A DNA stretch of 64,000 nucleotides from Teichococcus rhizosphaerae (GTDB taxonomy: Bacteria > Pseudomonadota > Alphaproteobacteria > Acetobacterales > Acetobacteraceae). The first letter of the stretch is position 1. Each line of letters begins with the position of its first letter. The stretch covers positions 1 through 64,000 of the forward strand of contig NZ_PDNU01000021.1 of the NCBI RefSeq assembly GCF_002631185.1, written 5' to 3'. The notes under the pieces are model-generated. The model saw only the letters and a list, made by a program, of their open reading frames with translations. It was not told where the DNA came from and did not search any database. The translations under genes and the position numbers were made by a program. Of this stretch, positions 53,182 through 61,995 are shown one piece after another.

Positions 53182-54167
53182 GCGGGTTCTCCTTGTGGGT
53201 CGGGAGGCTGGGTTGCGGGGGAAAGGTGGTAGTCGGTGTCCGTCCCGAGCCCTTCGACGCGGGCGAGTTCGGCGAGACGCCGCGCAGCGCCGCGGCCGGA
53301 GAGCACGGCCACCAGATCGATGGTCTCGGCGATCAGCGCCCGCGGGACGGTGACGACAGCTTCCTGGATGAGCTGCTCGAGGCGGCGCAGCGCGCCGAGC
53401 GCGCTGCCCGCGTGGATCGTGCCGATCCCGCCGGGATGGCCGGTGCCCCAGGCCTTCAGGAGATCGAGCGCCTCAGCCCCACGCACCTCGCCGATCGGGA
53501 TCCGATCCGGCCGCAGCCGCAGCGAGGAACGCACCAGGTCGGACAGGGTCGCGACGCCGTCCTTGGTGCGCATGGCGATGATGTTCTGCGCCCGGCATTG
53601 CAGCTCGCGGGTGTCTTCGATGACGATGACGCGGTCGGTTGTCTTCGCGACCTCGGCCAGCAGGGCATTGGTCAGCGTGGTCTTGCCGGTGCTGGTTCCG
53701 CCGGCGACGAGGATGTTGGCGCGCGCTGCGACCGCCTGCCGGAGGATGGCAGCCTGGTCGGCCGTCATGATGCCCGCGGCGACATAGTCGTCGAGCGTGA
53801 AGACGGCGACGGCAGGCTTGCGAATCGCAAAGACCGGAGCCGTCACGACCGGCGGCAGCAGGCCTTCGAAGCGCTCGCCGGTTTCGGGAAGCTCGGCCGA
53901 GACGCGCGGGCGACGGTCATGCACCTCGGCGCCGACATGATGGGCGACGAGGCGGACGATGCGTTCGCCATCGGCCGCCGAAAGCCGTTCCCCCGTATCG
54001 GACAGGCCGTCAGAGTGCCGGTCGACCCAGAGCCGCCCATCGGGGTTGAGCATGACCTCGACGATCGCGGGGTCTTCCAGGAATCGGGCGACAGCAGGAC
54101 CCAGCGCGGTGCGCAGCATGCGTGCGCCGCGTGAAGCTGCTTCCGATCGCTGATGGTTGACCGCCAC
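53178..54167 (-). CDS. trbB: Conjugal transfer ATPase TrbB (VirB11-like)
   Basis: A 329-residue hexameric traffic ATPase. The Walker A motif is GGTSTGKT (156-163), followed by [11 protein letters not shown] (Asp box), [12 protein letters not shown] (Walker B) and [15 protein letters not shown] (His box). The proposed start is GTG at 54167, behind ACGGGGAC; the frame stays open upstream, but an extension would reach into the hipB control region. It is the first gene of the trb operon, and a promoter is expected in the gap to hipB. Confidence 0.94.
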   Translation of the reverse strand: MAVNHQRSEAASRGARMLRTALGPAVARFLEDPAIVEVMLNPDGRLWVDRHSDGLSDTGERLSAADGERIVRLVAHHVGAEVHDRRPRVSAELPETGERFEGLLPPVVTAPVFAIRKPAVAVFTLDDYVAAGIMTADQAAILRQAVAARANILVAGGTSTGKTTLTNALLAEVAKTTDRVIVIEDTRELQCRAQNIIAMRTKDGVATLSDLVRSSLRLRPDRIPIGEVRGAEALDLLKAWGTGHPGGIGTIHAGSALGALRRLEQLIQEAVVTVPRALIAETIDLVAVLSGRGAARRLAELARVEGLGTDTDYHLSPATQPPDPQGEPA

Positions 54168-54350
54168 GTCGTCCCCGTTCGCTTGCGGGCCCGCGCGACG
54201 CGCGGCCCTGGATCGGGGATGAGTAAGAAAGGCAGGAATTGGGGCGTTGCAACAACGCTCAGGGGGTCGTCGTACTGTGGCGAAGAAAGACAGGTAATCG
54301 GCGGACCGGCGTCGAGCCACGGCAGCGTCTGAGGCTGCCGATCGGCTCGT

Positions 54351-54465
54351 TTTCCCGAGCGGGAATAATTCAGGCCCGGGAGCTACCCCGAGGCGCAGGA
54401 TTTCCCGAGCGGGAAATTCTTATAGACATTCTTCAGAAATCCATGATACTTTCCCGTTCGGTAAA
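54351..54465. promoter_or_regulatory. Three evenly spaced operator-like palindromes before hipB
   Basis: TTTCCCGAGCGGGAAT at 54351, TTTCCCGAGCGGGAAA at 54401 and TTTCCCGTTCGGTAAA at 54450 share the dyad TTTCCCG-N2-CGGGAAA. They are 50 and 49 bp apart, close to five helical turns. The third ends 4 bp before the hipB ATG. Autoregulation by HipB, and possibly control of trbB to the left, is likely. Confidence 0.75.
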
Positions 54466-54469
54466 TATC

Positions 54470-54727
54470 ATGGTCAGACGCAACCTCACCACCGCCGAGA
54501 TCGGCGACATCGTGCGAACCACCCGCAAGGCCGCTGGCCTGCGGCAGGACGAGCTTGCCGGCGCAGCTGGCGTCGGCCTGCGCTTCATCGTCGATCTCGA
54601 AGCGGGCAAGCCGACCGCGCAGATAGGCAAGACACTTCAGGTCCTGGCAGCGTTGGGCTGCTCGCTCGATATCACACCGCCGCCCGACACCAAAGGAGCG
54701 CGGCCAAAAGATCCTCAGAAGCCATGA
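54470..54727 (+). CDS. hipB: HipB-like antitoxin, Xre-type helix-turn-helix
   Basis: An 85-residue DNA-binding protein. The HTH spans about residues 8-62: TTAEIGDIVRTTRKAAGLRQDELAGAAGVGLRFIVDLEAGKPTAQIGKTLQVLAALGCSLDI. That pattern is typical for HipB partners of HipA kinases. The ATG at 54470 was chosen because it directly follows the third operator; an ATG at 54443 would place the operator within the gene. The stop overlaps the hipA start (ATGA). It is on the strand opposite to the transfer genes. Confidence 0.85.
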   Translation: MVRRNLTTAEIGDIVRTTRKAAGLRQDELAGAAGVGLRFIVDLEAGKPTAQIGKTLQVLAALGCSLDITPPPDTKGARPKDPQKP

Positions 54728-55992
54728 CGCGCACCCTCGATATCTGGTGGGACGGGCGCCTGGTGGGCCAGCTGACGCAAGACAAGCATGGTGAACTCGG
54801 CTTCGCCTATGCGCCGGCTTGGCTCGACGACGAGGCGGCGCAGCCGTTGTCCGCTTCGCTGCCAAAGCGGGCGGAGCCGTTCAGTCGTCGCGAGTGCAGA
54901 CCGTTTTTCGGCGGTCTCCTGCCAGAGGAAAGCCAGCGCGACGCGGCGGCTCAGGCACTCGGCGTGTCGCGCGCCAATGATTTCGCCCTTCTTGATCGCC
55001 TCGGCGGCGATGTGGCAGGTGCGCTCCAGCTTCTGCCGCCCGGCGAAGGTCCGACCGCTCCTGCCCCCGATCAACGGCCAACCCCGCTTGCAGATGCAGG
55101 CTTGATCCGGGTGCTGGACGCGCTGCCCGTCCGCCCATTGCTCGCGGGCGAGGAAGGCTTGCGGCTCTCTCTCGCTGGCGCCCAATCCAAGGTGCCGGTG
55201 GTTCTGGTGGATGGCGCGGTGGCGTTGCCTGCGCCGGGCCAGCCCACGACGCATATTCTGAAACCGCCGATATCGCGGTTCGCGGCGACGACCGAGAACG
55301 AGGCGTTCGTGATGCGCCTTGCTGCCGCAATCGGTCTCGATGTCGCGCCGGTAGAAGCGCGCATCGTTCAGGATCGAACATTTCTGCTGGTCCAGCGCTA
55401 TGACCGCGTCATTGGCAACGATGGCTTTGTGCGCCGGATCCATCAGGAGGATTTCTGCCAGGCGCTCGGGGTGCCACCGGAGACCAAATACGCGAGCGAA
55501 GGCGGCCCGACCTTCAAGGATTGCTTCGCGCTGCTTCGCCGCGTCGCCGCCAGGCCCGCTGTCGATGTGCTGAAGCTTCTCGATGCGGTGATCTTCAATG
55601 CGATCGCCGGGAACGCCGACGCACACGGCAAGAATTTCTCGATCCTATATGACACAGAAGGCCCACGCATCGCCCCGCTGTATGATTTGCTTGCGACCGT
55701 TGCCTATCCCGATCTCTCACCGAAATTCGCCATGAAGATCGGAAAGCGAGGAACGCTAGCGGAACTGGACGCCAAGGGCTGGGCAGCGTTTGCGGCGGAC
55801 GCCGGCCTCGGCTTGCCGCTGATACGCAGGCGGGTCGCGGAGATCAGCAAAGGCGTTCGCGACAAGGCAACAGGCGTCGCGGCGGAGCTTTCGCGTGCCG
55901 AGTTAGACAGAACAGCTATTGAGCAGTTTGCCGATATGGTCCGCGACCGCGCCGAGCGCTGCGCTTTGACATTTGCGGGAACTGCTCGGTGA
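54724..55992 (+). CDS. hipA: HipA-family Ser/Thr kinase toxin
   Basis: A 422-residue kinase with the HipA N-terminal domain (couple_hipA, residues ~1-105) and the HipA_C kinase domain. Visible motifs are SLAGAQSKVPV (P-loop-like), HILKPP (catalytic Lys), VQRYDR, RIHQEDFCQ, GNADAHGKNFS (catalytic Asp and Asn) and IAPLYDLLAT (metal-binding Asp). E. coli HipA phosphorylates glutamyl-tRNA synthetase and slows growth; the target here is unknown. All catalytic residues appear present, so an active toxin is likely. The module probably stabilises the element or gives persistence. Confidence 0.92.
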   Translation: MTRTLDIWWDGRLVGQLTQDKHGELGFAYAPAWLDDEAAQPLSASLPKRAEPFSRRECRPFFGGLLPEESQRDAAAQALGVSRANDFALLDRLGGDVAGALQLLPPGEGPTAPAPDQRPTPLADAGLIRVLDALPVRPLLAGEEGLRLSLAGAQSKVPVVLVDGAVALPAPGQPTTHILKPPISRFAATTENEAFVMRLAAAIGLDVAPVEARIVQDRTFLLVQRYDRVIGNDGFVRRIHQEDFCQALGVPPETKYASEGGPTFKDCFALLRRVAARPAVDVLKLLDAVIFNAIAGNADAHGKNFSILYDTEGPRIAPLYDLLATVAYPDLSPKFAMKIGKRGTLAELDAKGWAAFAADAGLGLPLIRRRVAEISKGVRDKATGVAAELSRAELDRTAIEQFADMVRDRAERCALTFAGTAR

Positions 55993-56032
55993 CGCGTACC
56001 TTTCAGCAGCGTTAATATAATCGCGAGGTAGT

Positions 56033-56728
56033 ATGAGAAAGATCTCCCCAGAAGCAGTCAGGGATGACTTTCGGCAGCAGTTGCAGGACCTCGCGGCATT
56101 TCATCAGACCGGTTTCGCCGCGTTCACCACGGAGGCCGACCAGTCTACCCAAACCGAACGTAGTCTCTTGGCTGCTGCGGTCAGTTGGGAGGGGTTCGTG
56201 AGCGACATGTTCATCGCATATATCAACCGCGATGCAACTCGCTTCAAGCAGCATCTGACACAATCGTTTAATGATCACCTTGACACGGCAGCTAAGCCGC
56301 GTCGTGTTTTCGATTCATTTGGGAAGCTGGACTTCCCAAAGCATCTCAAGAAGGCTGATGTTCAGGCCTTAGCGGACAACGTCGGCAACAATATCACGTT
56401 TCCGAATTACGCGGAGCTCGAGCGGCGGGCGGGCATTTGGCTTATTCCTGCCCACGCCGCAAAGTTTAGTGGCCTGACCGCACAGCAAAAAGCAGTGATC
56501 GACTCCGTAATTGCGCTTCGTAACCATATCGCTCACCGCAGTCAGCGATCGCTTGATGCGATGAACAACACGTTGGCGGCTGGCGCTTTATACCCTACCG
56601 GTATCCAGCGCGGCCCGAACCGCTTCCACATGGTGGGTGCTTGGCTGAAGGCGAGGCCGGTTGGATCGCCGAACACGCGGTTTGATCTGGTCATGCGTAT
56701 TCTGGATTCAGTAGCTGCGACCTTCTAG
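56033..56728 (+). CDS. HEPN-domain protein, candidate RNase toxin (RiboL-PSP-HEPN-like)
   Basis: A 231-residue soluble, helical protein. The N-terminal helix ERSLLAAAVSWEGFVSDMFIAYIN and the motif ALRNHIAHRS resemble RiboL-PSP-type HEPN proteins. R163-NHIA-H168 is a perfect RX4H motif, the catalytic core of HEPN ribonucleases. Such domains act in toxin-antitoxin and abortive-infection defence. The gene lies 40 bp after hipA on the same strand, has more AT-rich codons than its neighbours and lacks an obvious antitoxin. Family assignment rests on motif reading only. Confidence 0.55.
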   Translation: MRKISPEAVRDDFRQQLQDLAAFHQTGFAAFTTEADQSTQTERSLLAAAVSWEGFVSDMFIAYINRDATRFKQHLTQSFNDHLDTAAKPRRVFDSFGKLDFPKHLKKADVQALADNVGNNITFPNYAELERRAGIWLIPAHAAKFSGLTAQQKAVIDSVIALRNHIAHRSQRSLDAMNNTLAAGALYPTGIQRGPNRFHMVGAWLKARPVGSPNTRFDLVMRILDSVAATF

Positions 56729-56770
56729 GTCCTATGGAATGGGGCGAATGTGCAGCTCCGAAAGTTGGCC

Positions 56771-57193
56771 CTAGCCGTCTGGAATGCCTTTGCCGCTGAC
56801 GTCTTCGGGAATCTCTCTCAAGAAACTCTGGCCCTTCTGCAGGCGCCGCCCCAGCGTCTCGATAAAGCCTTCGTAGCGCTCCCGCCCTTTGGCCTGTGCT
56901 GACGCTTGAGCATCGTTCGGCAAGGGCGGCGTGATCGTCAGCCAGAACCGGACGAAGAGGGCCAGTGTCTCTGCGGTGACGCCGAGGTCGCGCTCCAAGC
57001 GCTGGACCTGGCGCGACAGGCGATCGAGGCGGCGCGCGAACGCGGCCTCGCGCTTGTCCGCGCCATCAGGTGACAGGAATGACGCAACCGCCGCTTCGAC
57101 GATCGCGGAGCGGGAGAGCTTCTTGCGGTCGGCGAGATCGGCGATCTGGCGGAGCATCTCGGGCGGGAAATAAACGTTCATCCGGTCGCGCAT
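56771..57193 (-). CDS. CopG-like ribbon-helix-helix protein of the transfer operon
   Basis: A 140-residue protein. The N-terminal part, RMNVYFPPEMLRQIADLADRKKLSRSAIVEAAVASFL, is a ribbon-helix-helix DNA-binding domain. A coiled coil (RRLDRLSRQVQRLERDLG) and a region with ALFVRFWLTITPP follow. Proteins like this regularly sit between traG and trbB in trb-type elements and are probably accessory transfer or regulatory proteins. The start at 57193 lies 7 bp after the traG stop. Confidence 0.85.
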   Translation of the reverse strand: MRDRMNVYFPPEMLRQIADLADRKKLSRSAIVEAAVASFLSPDGADKREAAFARRLDRLSRQVQRLERDLGVTAETLALFVRFWLTITPPLPNDAQASAQAKGRERYEGFIETLGRRLQKGQSFLREIPEDVSGKGIPDG

Positions 57194-57200
57194 GGTTGCC

Positions 57201-59189
57201 TCACAGATCGATGCCGTCATTGGGATCGAGCGCGACCTGTCTCGCTACGCCGCGCATCTGCTGGCGCAGCGCCTGACGCTGCCGCGCCGCGTCTTCCGGC
57301 TCATCGTCCAGCATGATGGAAAACTCGTCGGCCGCGGCAGGTCCGGTTGTTTCCTTGGCGATCGCGACATGGTCGGGCAGCTCCGGCTCGCGCCTCAGCC
57401 CGCCATTGGCTGTGTCCTCCGCCTTGTCGAGCTCAGCCGCCAGCAATGCGTCGGGTCGCTGCGGCTTCAACTCGGACCAGGCGTCCCTTCGGGCCGAACG
57501 CCCGCATTTCGCCGGGTCGGGTGACGGCAGGATGCGCTCCTTGAAGCGGCGATCCTCGAAGTAACGGGCCTTCTTGGCTCGGATGGGATGGACACCGGCG
57601 GCCATGACGATCTCGTCTGTGGCCGGCAGCTGCATCACCTCGCCGGGTGTGAGGAGCGGCCGCGCCGTCTCCGAGCGCGAGACCATCAGATGACCGAGCC
57701 AGGGGCTGAGCCGATGCCCGGCATAGTTCCGCATCGCCTTCATCTCGGTCGCCGTACCGAGGGCGTCGCTCACGCGCTTGGCGGTGCGTTCGTCATTGGT
57801 GGCGAAGCTCACGCGCACATGGCAGTTGTCGAGGATCGCGTTGTTTGGGCCGTAGGCCTTTTCGATCTGGTTCAATGACTGGGCGATGAGGAACGACTTC
57901 AGGCCGTAACCCGCCATGAAGGCGAGCGCGCTCTCGAAGAAGTCGAGGCGGCCGAGCGCCGGGAACTCGTCGAGCATCATCAGCACGCGATGCCGCCGGT
58001 CTCGCGCATGCAGATCCTCAGTCAGGCGTCGGCCGATCTGGTTGAGCACGAGCCGGATCAACGGCTTCGTCCGGGAGATGTCGGATGGCGGAACCACGAG
58101 GTAGAGCGTTGCTGGCTTCTCATCGGCGATGAGGTCGGCGATCCGCCAGTCGCAGCGGCGCGTCACTTCCGCCACCACCGGGTCGCGATAGAGGCCCAAG
58201 AAGGACATGGCGGTGGACAGGACGCCTGAGCGCTCGTTGTCGCTCTTGTTGAGGAGTTCGCGCGCCGTCGACGCCACCACGGGATGAGGGCCGCCAGGGC
58301 CGAGATGCGGCGTCGTCATCATCGCCTTCAGCGTCGCCTCGATCGGACGGCGCGGATCCGACAGGAAGGCGGCGACACCGGCGAGCGTCTTCTCCTCTTC
58401 CGCGTACAGCACATGCAGGATGGCGCCGACGAGCAAAGAATGGCTCGTCTTCTCCCAGTGATTGCGCTTGTCGAGCGAGCCCTCGGGGTCGACGAGAACG
58501 TCGGCGACATTCTGCACGTCGCGGACTTCCCACTCGCCGCGTCGCACTTCCAGGAGCGGGTTGTAGGCGGCCGACTTGGCGTTGGTGGGATCGAACAGCA
58601 GGACGCGGCCGTGCCTCGCGCGGAAGCCGGCGGTCAGCTGCCAGTTCTCGCCCTTGATGTCGTGGACGATGGCGGAGCCCGGCCAGGTGAGGAGCGTGGG
58701 AACGACGAGGCCGACACCCTTGCCCGATCGGGTCGGTGCGAAGCACAGGACATGCTCCGGTCCATCGTGCCGGAGATAGGCGTCGCCGAGCTTGCCGAGG
58801 ACGACTCCATCGGGTCCGAGCAGGCCCGCTGCCTTCACCTCCCGGAGTTCAGCCCAGCGGGCCGAGCCATAGGTCTCCACATTCTTCGCCTCACGGGCAC
58901 GCCATACCGACATCGCTATGGCGACGGCGATGGAGATGAAGCCGCCTGAGGCGGCGATCATTGCGCCTTCAACAAAGATCGGCGGGGCATAGGCGTCGTA
59001 GAAGTACCACCACCAGAAGAAGGCGGGTGGATAGTAGACCGGCCAACCCGCCAGCTCGAACCACGGCGTGCCGAGCTGCGCCTGAAAGCCGAGCCGCCAG
59101 GCGGTCCATTGGGTCGCGCCCCAGGTCGTGAGCAGCACGATGAGGAACACGGTGGTGATTTGGCCCCAGAGGATTTTCGTCGCGGACAT
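57201..59189 (-). CDS. traG: Type IV coupling protein TraG (VirD4-like)
   Basis: A 662-residue inner-membrane ATPase that brings the relaxase-DNA complex to the mating channel. Two membrane regions lie in the first 95 residues. The P-loop is APTRSGKG (151-158), the Walker B region is HRVLMMLDEFPALGR, and FLIAQSLNQIEKAYG is the usual conserved follow-up. The C-terminal tail (from about 590) is acidic and variable. It forms an operon with the relaxase upstream (27 bp between the genes) and copG downstream. Confidence 0.95.
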   Translation of the reverse strand: MSATKILWGQITTVFLIVLLTTWGATQWTAWRLGFQAQLGTPWFELAGWPVYYPPAFFWWWYFYDAYAPPIFVEGAMIAASGGFISIAVAIAMSVWRAREAKNVETYGSARWAELREVKAAGLLGPDGVVLGKLGDAYLRHDGPEHVLCFAPTRSGKGVGLVVPTLLTWPGSAIVHDIKGENWQLTAGFRARHGRVLLFDPTNAKSAAYNPLLEVRRGEWEVRDVQNVADVLVDPEGSLDKRNHWEKTSHSLLVGAILHVLYAEEEKTLAGVAAFLSDPRRPIEATLKAMMTTPHLGPGGPHPVVASTARELLNKSDNERSGVLSTAMSFLGLYRDPVVAEVTRRCDWRIADLIADEKPATLYLVVPPSDISRTKPLIRLVLNQIGRRLTEDLHARDRRHRVLMMLDEFPALGRLDFFESALAFMAGYGLKSFLIAQSLNQIEKAYGPNNAILDNCHVRVSFATNDERTAKRVSDALGTATEMKAMRNYAGHRLSPWLGHLMVSRSETARPLLTPGEVMQLPATDEIVMAAGVHPIRAKKARYFEDRRFKERILPSPDPAKCGRSARRDAWSELKPQRPDALLAAELDKAEDTANGGLRREPELPDHVAIAKETTGPAAADEFSIMLDDEPEDAARQRQALRQQMRGVARQVALDPNDGIDL

Positions 59190-59216
59190 CGGTGGCGGTG
59201 CTTTCTTCCTTGCTGG

Positions 59217-60980
59217 CTAGAGGGCGAGCCCGCGCTTGCGGCCGAGGCCCCATTCGATGCCGCCGCCATCCTTCACGGCGCCAGCGACATGCTGGCCGAG
59301 CTTGCGTTCGATCTCGCCGGACCAGGGTACAAGCTGGAAGCCGAGGCCGTTGTCGATCATCGCGAACCGGCCGGAGGAGAGGTCGAGACGCTGGCGATAG
59401 ACGCCCGCGACCTGATCACCGGCGGTCGGCTTCATGTGCGCCAGACCGGTCTCGGCGGAGAGGCGCGCCCCGACCGCATCCAGTTCGCGCCGCCGCAGCG
59501 TGGCGAGGAGGTCGCGTTGCAGGATGATCCGCTGGCCTTGGCGTCGACCGAGGCCTTGGTCGGCGAGATGCTCGGCCCGTGCCTGCAGGGCTTCGCGCAC
59601 CTCTCGCCCGAAGCCTCCCATCGACAGCGGCATGGGGTCCGCCTCCACAAGCCGATGGTCCAGCCAGGTGGCCCCCGGCGCCTTGATCTGCTGGCCGAGT
59701 TCGAGGTCTGACCGGCTCGCGAGAACAAGCGTCGGGCGCGGCTCATCGGCTCGGCCAAAGCGCCGAACCTCCACGATGCCGCCGATCGCAGGCGCATGCT
59801 CGAAGGCCTCGACACCGCGGAACCGGACATGGTGGGCGCGACCGTCGGTGCCGTCGATCACCGCATAGGCTTCGCCCGTCAGCTCGTCGTGCAGGCCGCG
59901 ATCGACCAGCCGCCCGATGATCGGCGCCTGTCCGCTGCCGCCTTCGATGACATAGTCAGCGACGGCGCGATCCTCACCGCGCTCGGCGAAGACGCGGTGC
60001 ATGGTCTTGATGATGTCCCCGCGAAGCCCGAGGTCGCGCAGGTGGCGTTCAGCGTCGAGCCCGACCATCCACTCGCCGGGGGCGGCGGATGACGCGAGGC
60101 CCATCTTCTCCAGGTGCTGGAGCCGGCCGATCATGAGCCGGCGGGTCTGGGGATCACCGGCACCGGATTGCTCGGGACGAAGATCGATGAATCCGGTCTC
60201 GTCGGCGGCTATGCGAATCTCGACATCGAGGCGCGTCCAGCGCTCGGCCGTGATTTCGCGCTCGAGCGCCGTCTTGATCTCGTGCTCCGGCTTCGGGCCG
60301 AGTTCGATCGACACGAGATCCTCGGCCCGGGATCGCAAGCCGCGGCTGATGTAGTCGCGTGAGATGACGAGGTCGGCGCCCTGGGCGTCAACGCCTCGCA
60401 CCAGCAGGTGGACGTGGGGATTGTCGGTGTTCCAGTGATCGACCGCGACCCAGTCGAGCCGGGTCCCGAGGTCGGCTTCCATTTGGCGCGCGAGGTCGCG
60501 CGTGAAGGCGCGCAGGTCCGTCATCTCGCCGGCGTCCTCGGGCGAGATGATGAAGCGGAAATGGTGCCGGTCGTCCTTCGAGCGCGCGGCGAAACCAGCG
60601 TCATCGGCGCGGTCGCTGTCGGCATCGAACATCACGGCCTTTTCGCCGTCGCGCGTGACGCCGTCGCGCTTGAGATAGGATAGGTGGGCATGGAGCGGCG
60701 CGGACCGGAAGGCCCGGCCCTGGTGGCGGGCGATCCGCGCCTTGACGACGACGCGGCGCGACGAGCTGAAAAGCCGCGCGCGGCTGAAGGCAATCCGTCC
60801 TCGCCCGAAGGTCGAACGGCCATAGCCGGACGCCCTGCGCCCCGGACCGCCGCCGGTGCCGACATGCCCCGAGCGCTTGGCGGCGCGCAGGACTTGGTTG
60901 ATGAAGCTCTTGGCTTTCGGCGCCCGCGTCGAACCGATGCGGCCCGGCCGGACCCGGAAGTCGCTGTCGCCGTCGCTCAT
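59217..60980 (-). CDS. VirD2-like relaxase with DUF3363 C-terminal domain
   Basis: A 587-residue DNA-nicking enzyme that starts conjugative transfer. The N-terminal half has the HUH site NPHVHLLVRG (His189, His191) with HHFRFIISPEDA before it; Tyr102 in HLSYLKRDGV is the best candidate for the nicking Tyr. From about residue 300 the DUF3363 region follows, including RHLRDLGLRGDIIKTMHRVF and TWLDHRLV. GGAGG precedes the ATG at 60980; the longer open frame was rejected because it runs through the inverted repeat at 61006-61066. Confidence 0.92.
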   Translation of the reverse strand: MSDGDSDFRVRPGRIGSTRAPKAKSFINQVLRAAKRSGHVGTGGGPGRRASGYGRSTFGRGRIAFSRARLFSSSRRVVVKARIARHQGRAFRSAPLHAHLSYLKRDGVTRDGEKAVMFDADSDRADDAGFAARSKDDRHHFRFIISPEDAGEMTDLRAFTRDLARQMEADLGTRLDWVAVDHWNTDNPHVHLLVRGVDAQGADLVISRDYISRGLRSRAEDLVSIELGPKPEHEIKTALEREITAERWTRLDVEIRIAADETGFIDLRPEQSGAGDPQTRRLMIGRLQHLEKMGLASSAAPGEWMVGLDAERHLRDLGLRGDIIKTMHRVFAERGEDRAVADYVIEGGSGQAPIIGRLVDRGLHDELTGEAYAVIDGTDGRAHHVRFRGVEAFEHAPAIGGIVEVRRFGRADEPRPTLVLASRSDLELGQQIKAPGATWLDHRLVEADPMPLSMGGFGREVREALQARAEHLADQGLGRRQGQRIILQRDLLATLRRRELDAVGARLSAETGLAHMKPTAGDQVAGVYRQRLDLSSGRFAMIDNGLGFQLVPWSGEIERKLGQHVAGAVKDGGGIEWGLGRKRGLAL

Positions 60981-61005
60981 CGCCGGCCTCCGGCGGGCCA
61001 AACGC

Positions 61006-61066
61006 GGGGCAGTGCCGGCAATGTCCTTGAAATAGCGTGTATAATAGCCGAAACCGGCACTGCCCC
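61006..61066. other. Candidate origin of transfer: 13-bp inverted repeat upstream of the relaxase
   Basis: GGGGCAGTGCCGG (61006-61018) is perfectly inverted at 61054-61066, separated by 35 nt that are AT-rich and include TATAAT. It lies 25 bp before the relaxase start within a 247-bp gap lacking genes. Inverted repeats next to relaxase genes are typical of oriT regions. No RP4-type nic consensus was recognised, so this may instead be a promoter operator. Confidence 0.5.
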
Positions 61067-61227
61067 CGACCGACCGGCACGTGAAAAGCCATGCGAAAGC
61101 AATGGCTTGCACGCGAGTGGCGAGCCGCTTTTATCTCGCCGTCTGTTGGTCGTGTCTGCCTCGCCCCAACCGCCCGACGCCGCCTCTTTTCGGGAGATCG
61201 CTACACCGCGCCGGAGTGCGATTCTGG

Positions 61228-61992
61228 TCATGGGCGCCCCCCATCATCTGCGCGGGTCACGAAGATGCCTGCCGTTTGCGTCGAAGCGGCGATTGGGGGT
61301 TGCTGCGGATCCGCGGTTCGGCTGCCATTCCTTTGACGATCAGGCTGCGATCGTTCTGCTGCAACGCTGCCGTTGGGGCGCGCGACGAACAACGGAGACC
61401 GAGTCCACGCGAGCGGGTCGGCGGTCGCGACAGCGACGCCGGCAGCGAGCGGCTCACTGCCGATCAACGGCGCGATCGCGGCCACGTAGGCGATGGTCTC
61501 GGCGGGCAGCGCGCGGCCAGCCGAGAGATAGTCATCGTAGCGCCCGGGCCCGGCATTGTAGGCCGCAAGGAAGCCCGGCGCGCCGTAGCGGTCGTGCATT
61601 TCGCGCAGATAGGCTGCACCAGCCAGGATGTTATCGCGCGGGTCAAAGGGATTGGCCCCCAGACCGTGGCGCGCCCGCAGATCCGCCCAGGTCGCGGGCA
61701 TGATCTGCATGAGTCCCATCGCGCCTTTGGGTGAGACCGCGCGGACACGACCGCCGCTCTCGACGCGCATGACTGCCCAGATCCAGCGTTCGGGAATGCC
61801 GAACCGCTGCGCTGCCTCGGCGACCGCTCGTGTGTAAGCCGAGCCTGCCGCGGGTAGCTCGATGACCGAGGCCTGCGCCAGAGACGGCGCGGGCATCGCG
61901 CCGGCAAAGGCCAGGCCGGAAAGGAGAAGGAAGGGCAGTCGGCGGGCGGCCCCTTTCGCTCCGGCAGCGGGCTGGCGACGGGAGACGCGCAT
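61228..61992 (-). CDS. Lytic transglycosylase (VirB1/SLT-like)
   Basis: A 254-residue secreted murein hydrolase with a signal peptide (ending near PSLAQ). The SLT domain includes IWAVMRVESGGRVRAVSPKGAMGLMQIMPATW, with Glu of VESGG as catalytic residue, and FLAAYNAGPGRYDDYL. It opens the peptidoglycan for the transfer channel. The C-terminal ~60 residues are unstructured. It starts 3 bp after the DUF736 stop. Confidence 0.92.
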   Translation of the reverse strand: MRVSRRQPAAGAKGAARRLPFLLLSGLAFAGAMPAPSLAQASVIELPAAGSAYTRAVAEAAQRFGIPERWIWAVMRVESGGRVRAVSPKGAMGLMQIMPATWADLRARHGLGANPFDPRDNILAGAAYLREMHDRYGAPGFLAAYNAGPGRYDDYLSAGRALPAETIAYVAAIAPLIGSEPLAAGVAVATADPLAWTRSPLFVARPNGSVAAERSQPDRQRNGSRTADPQQPPIAASTQTAGIFVTRADDGGRP

Positions 61993-61995
61993 CGA

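Noticed and set aside
53088-54134. Plus-strand open frame of ~350 codons opposite trbB/trbC
   Set aside because: Composition and lack of motifs show it to be a shadow of trbB, which has all VirB11 motifs.
60981-61112. Upstream extension of the relaxase by 44 residues
   Set aside because: It would run through the 13-bp inverted repeat and has no family similarity; the ATG at 60980 has a GGAGG ribosome site.
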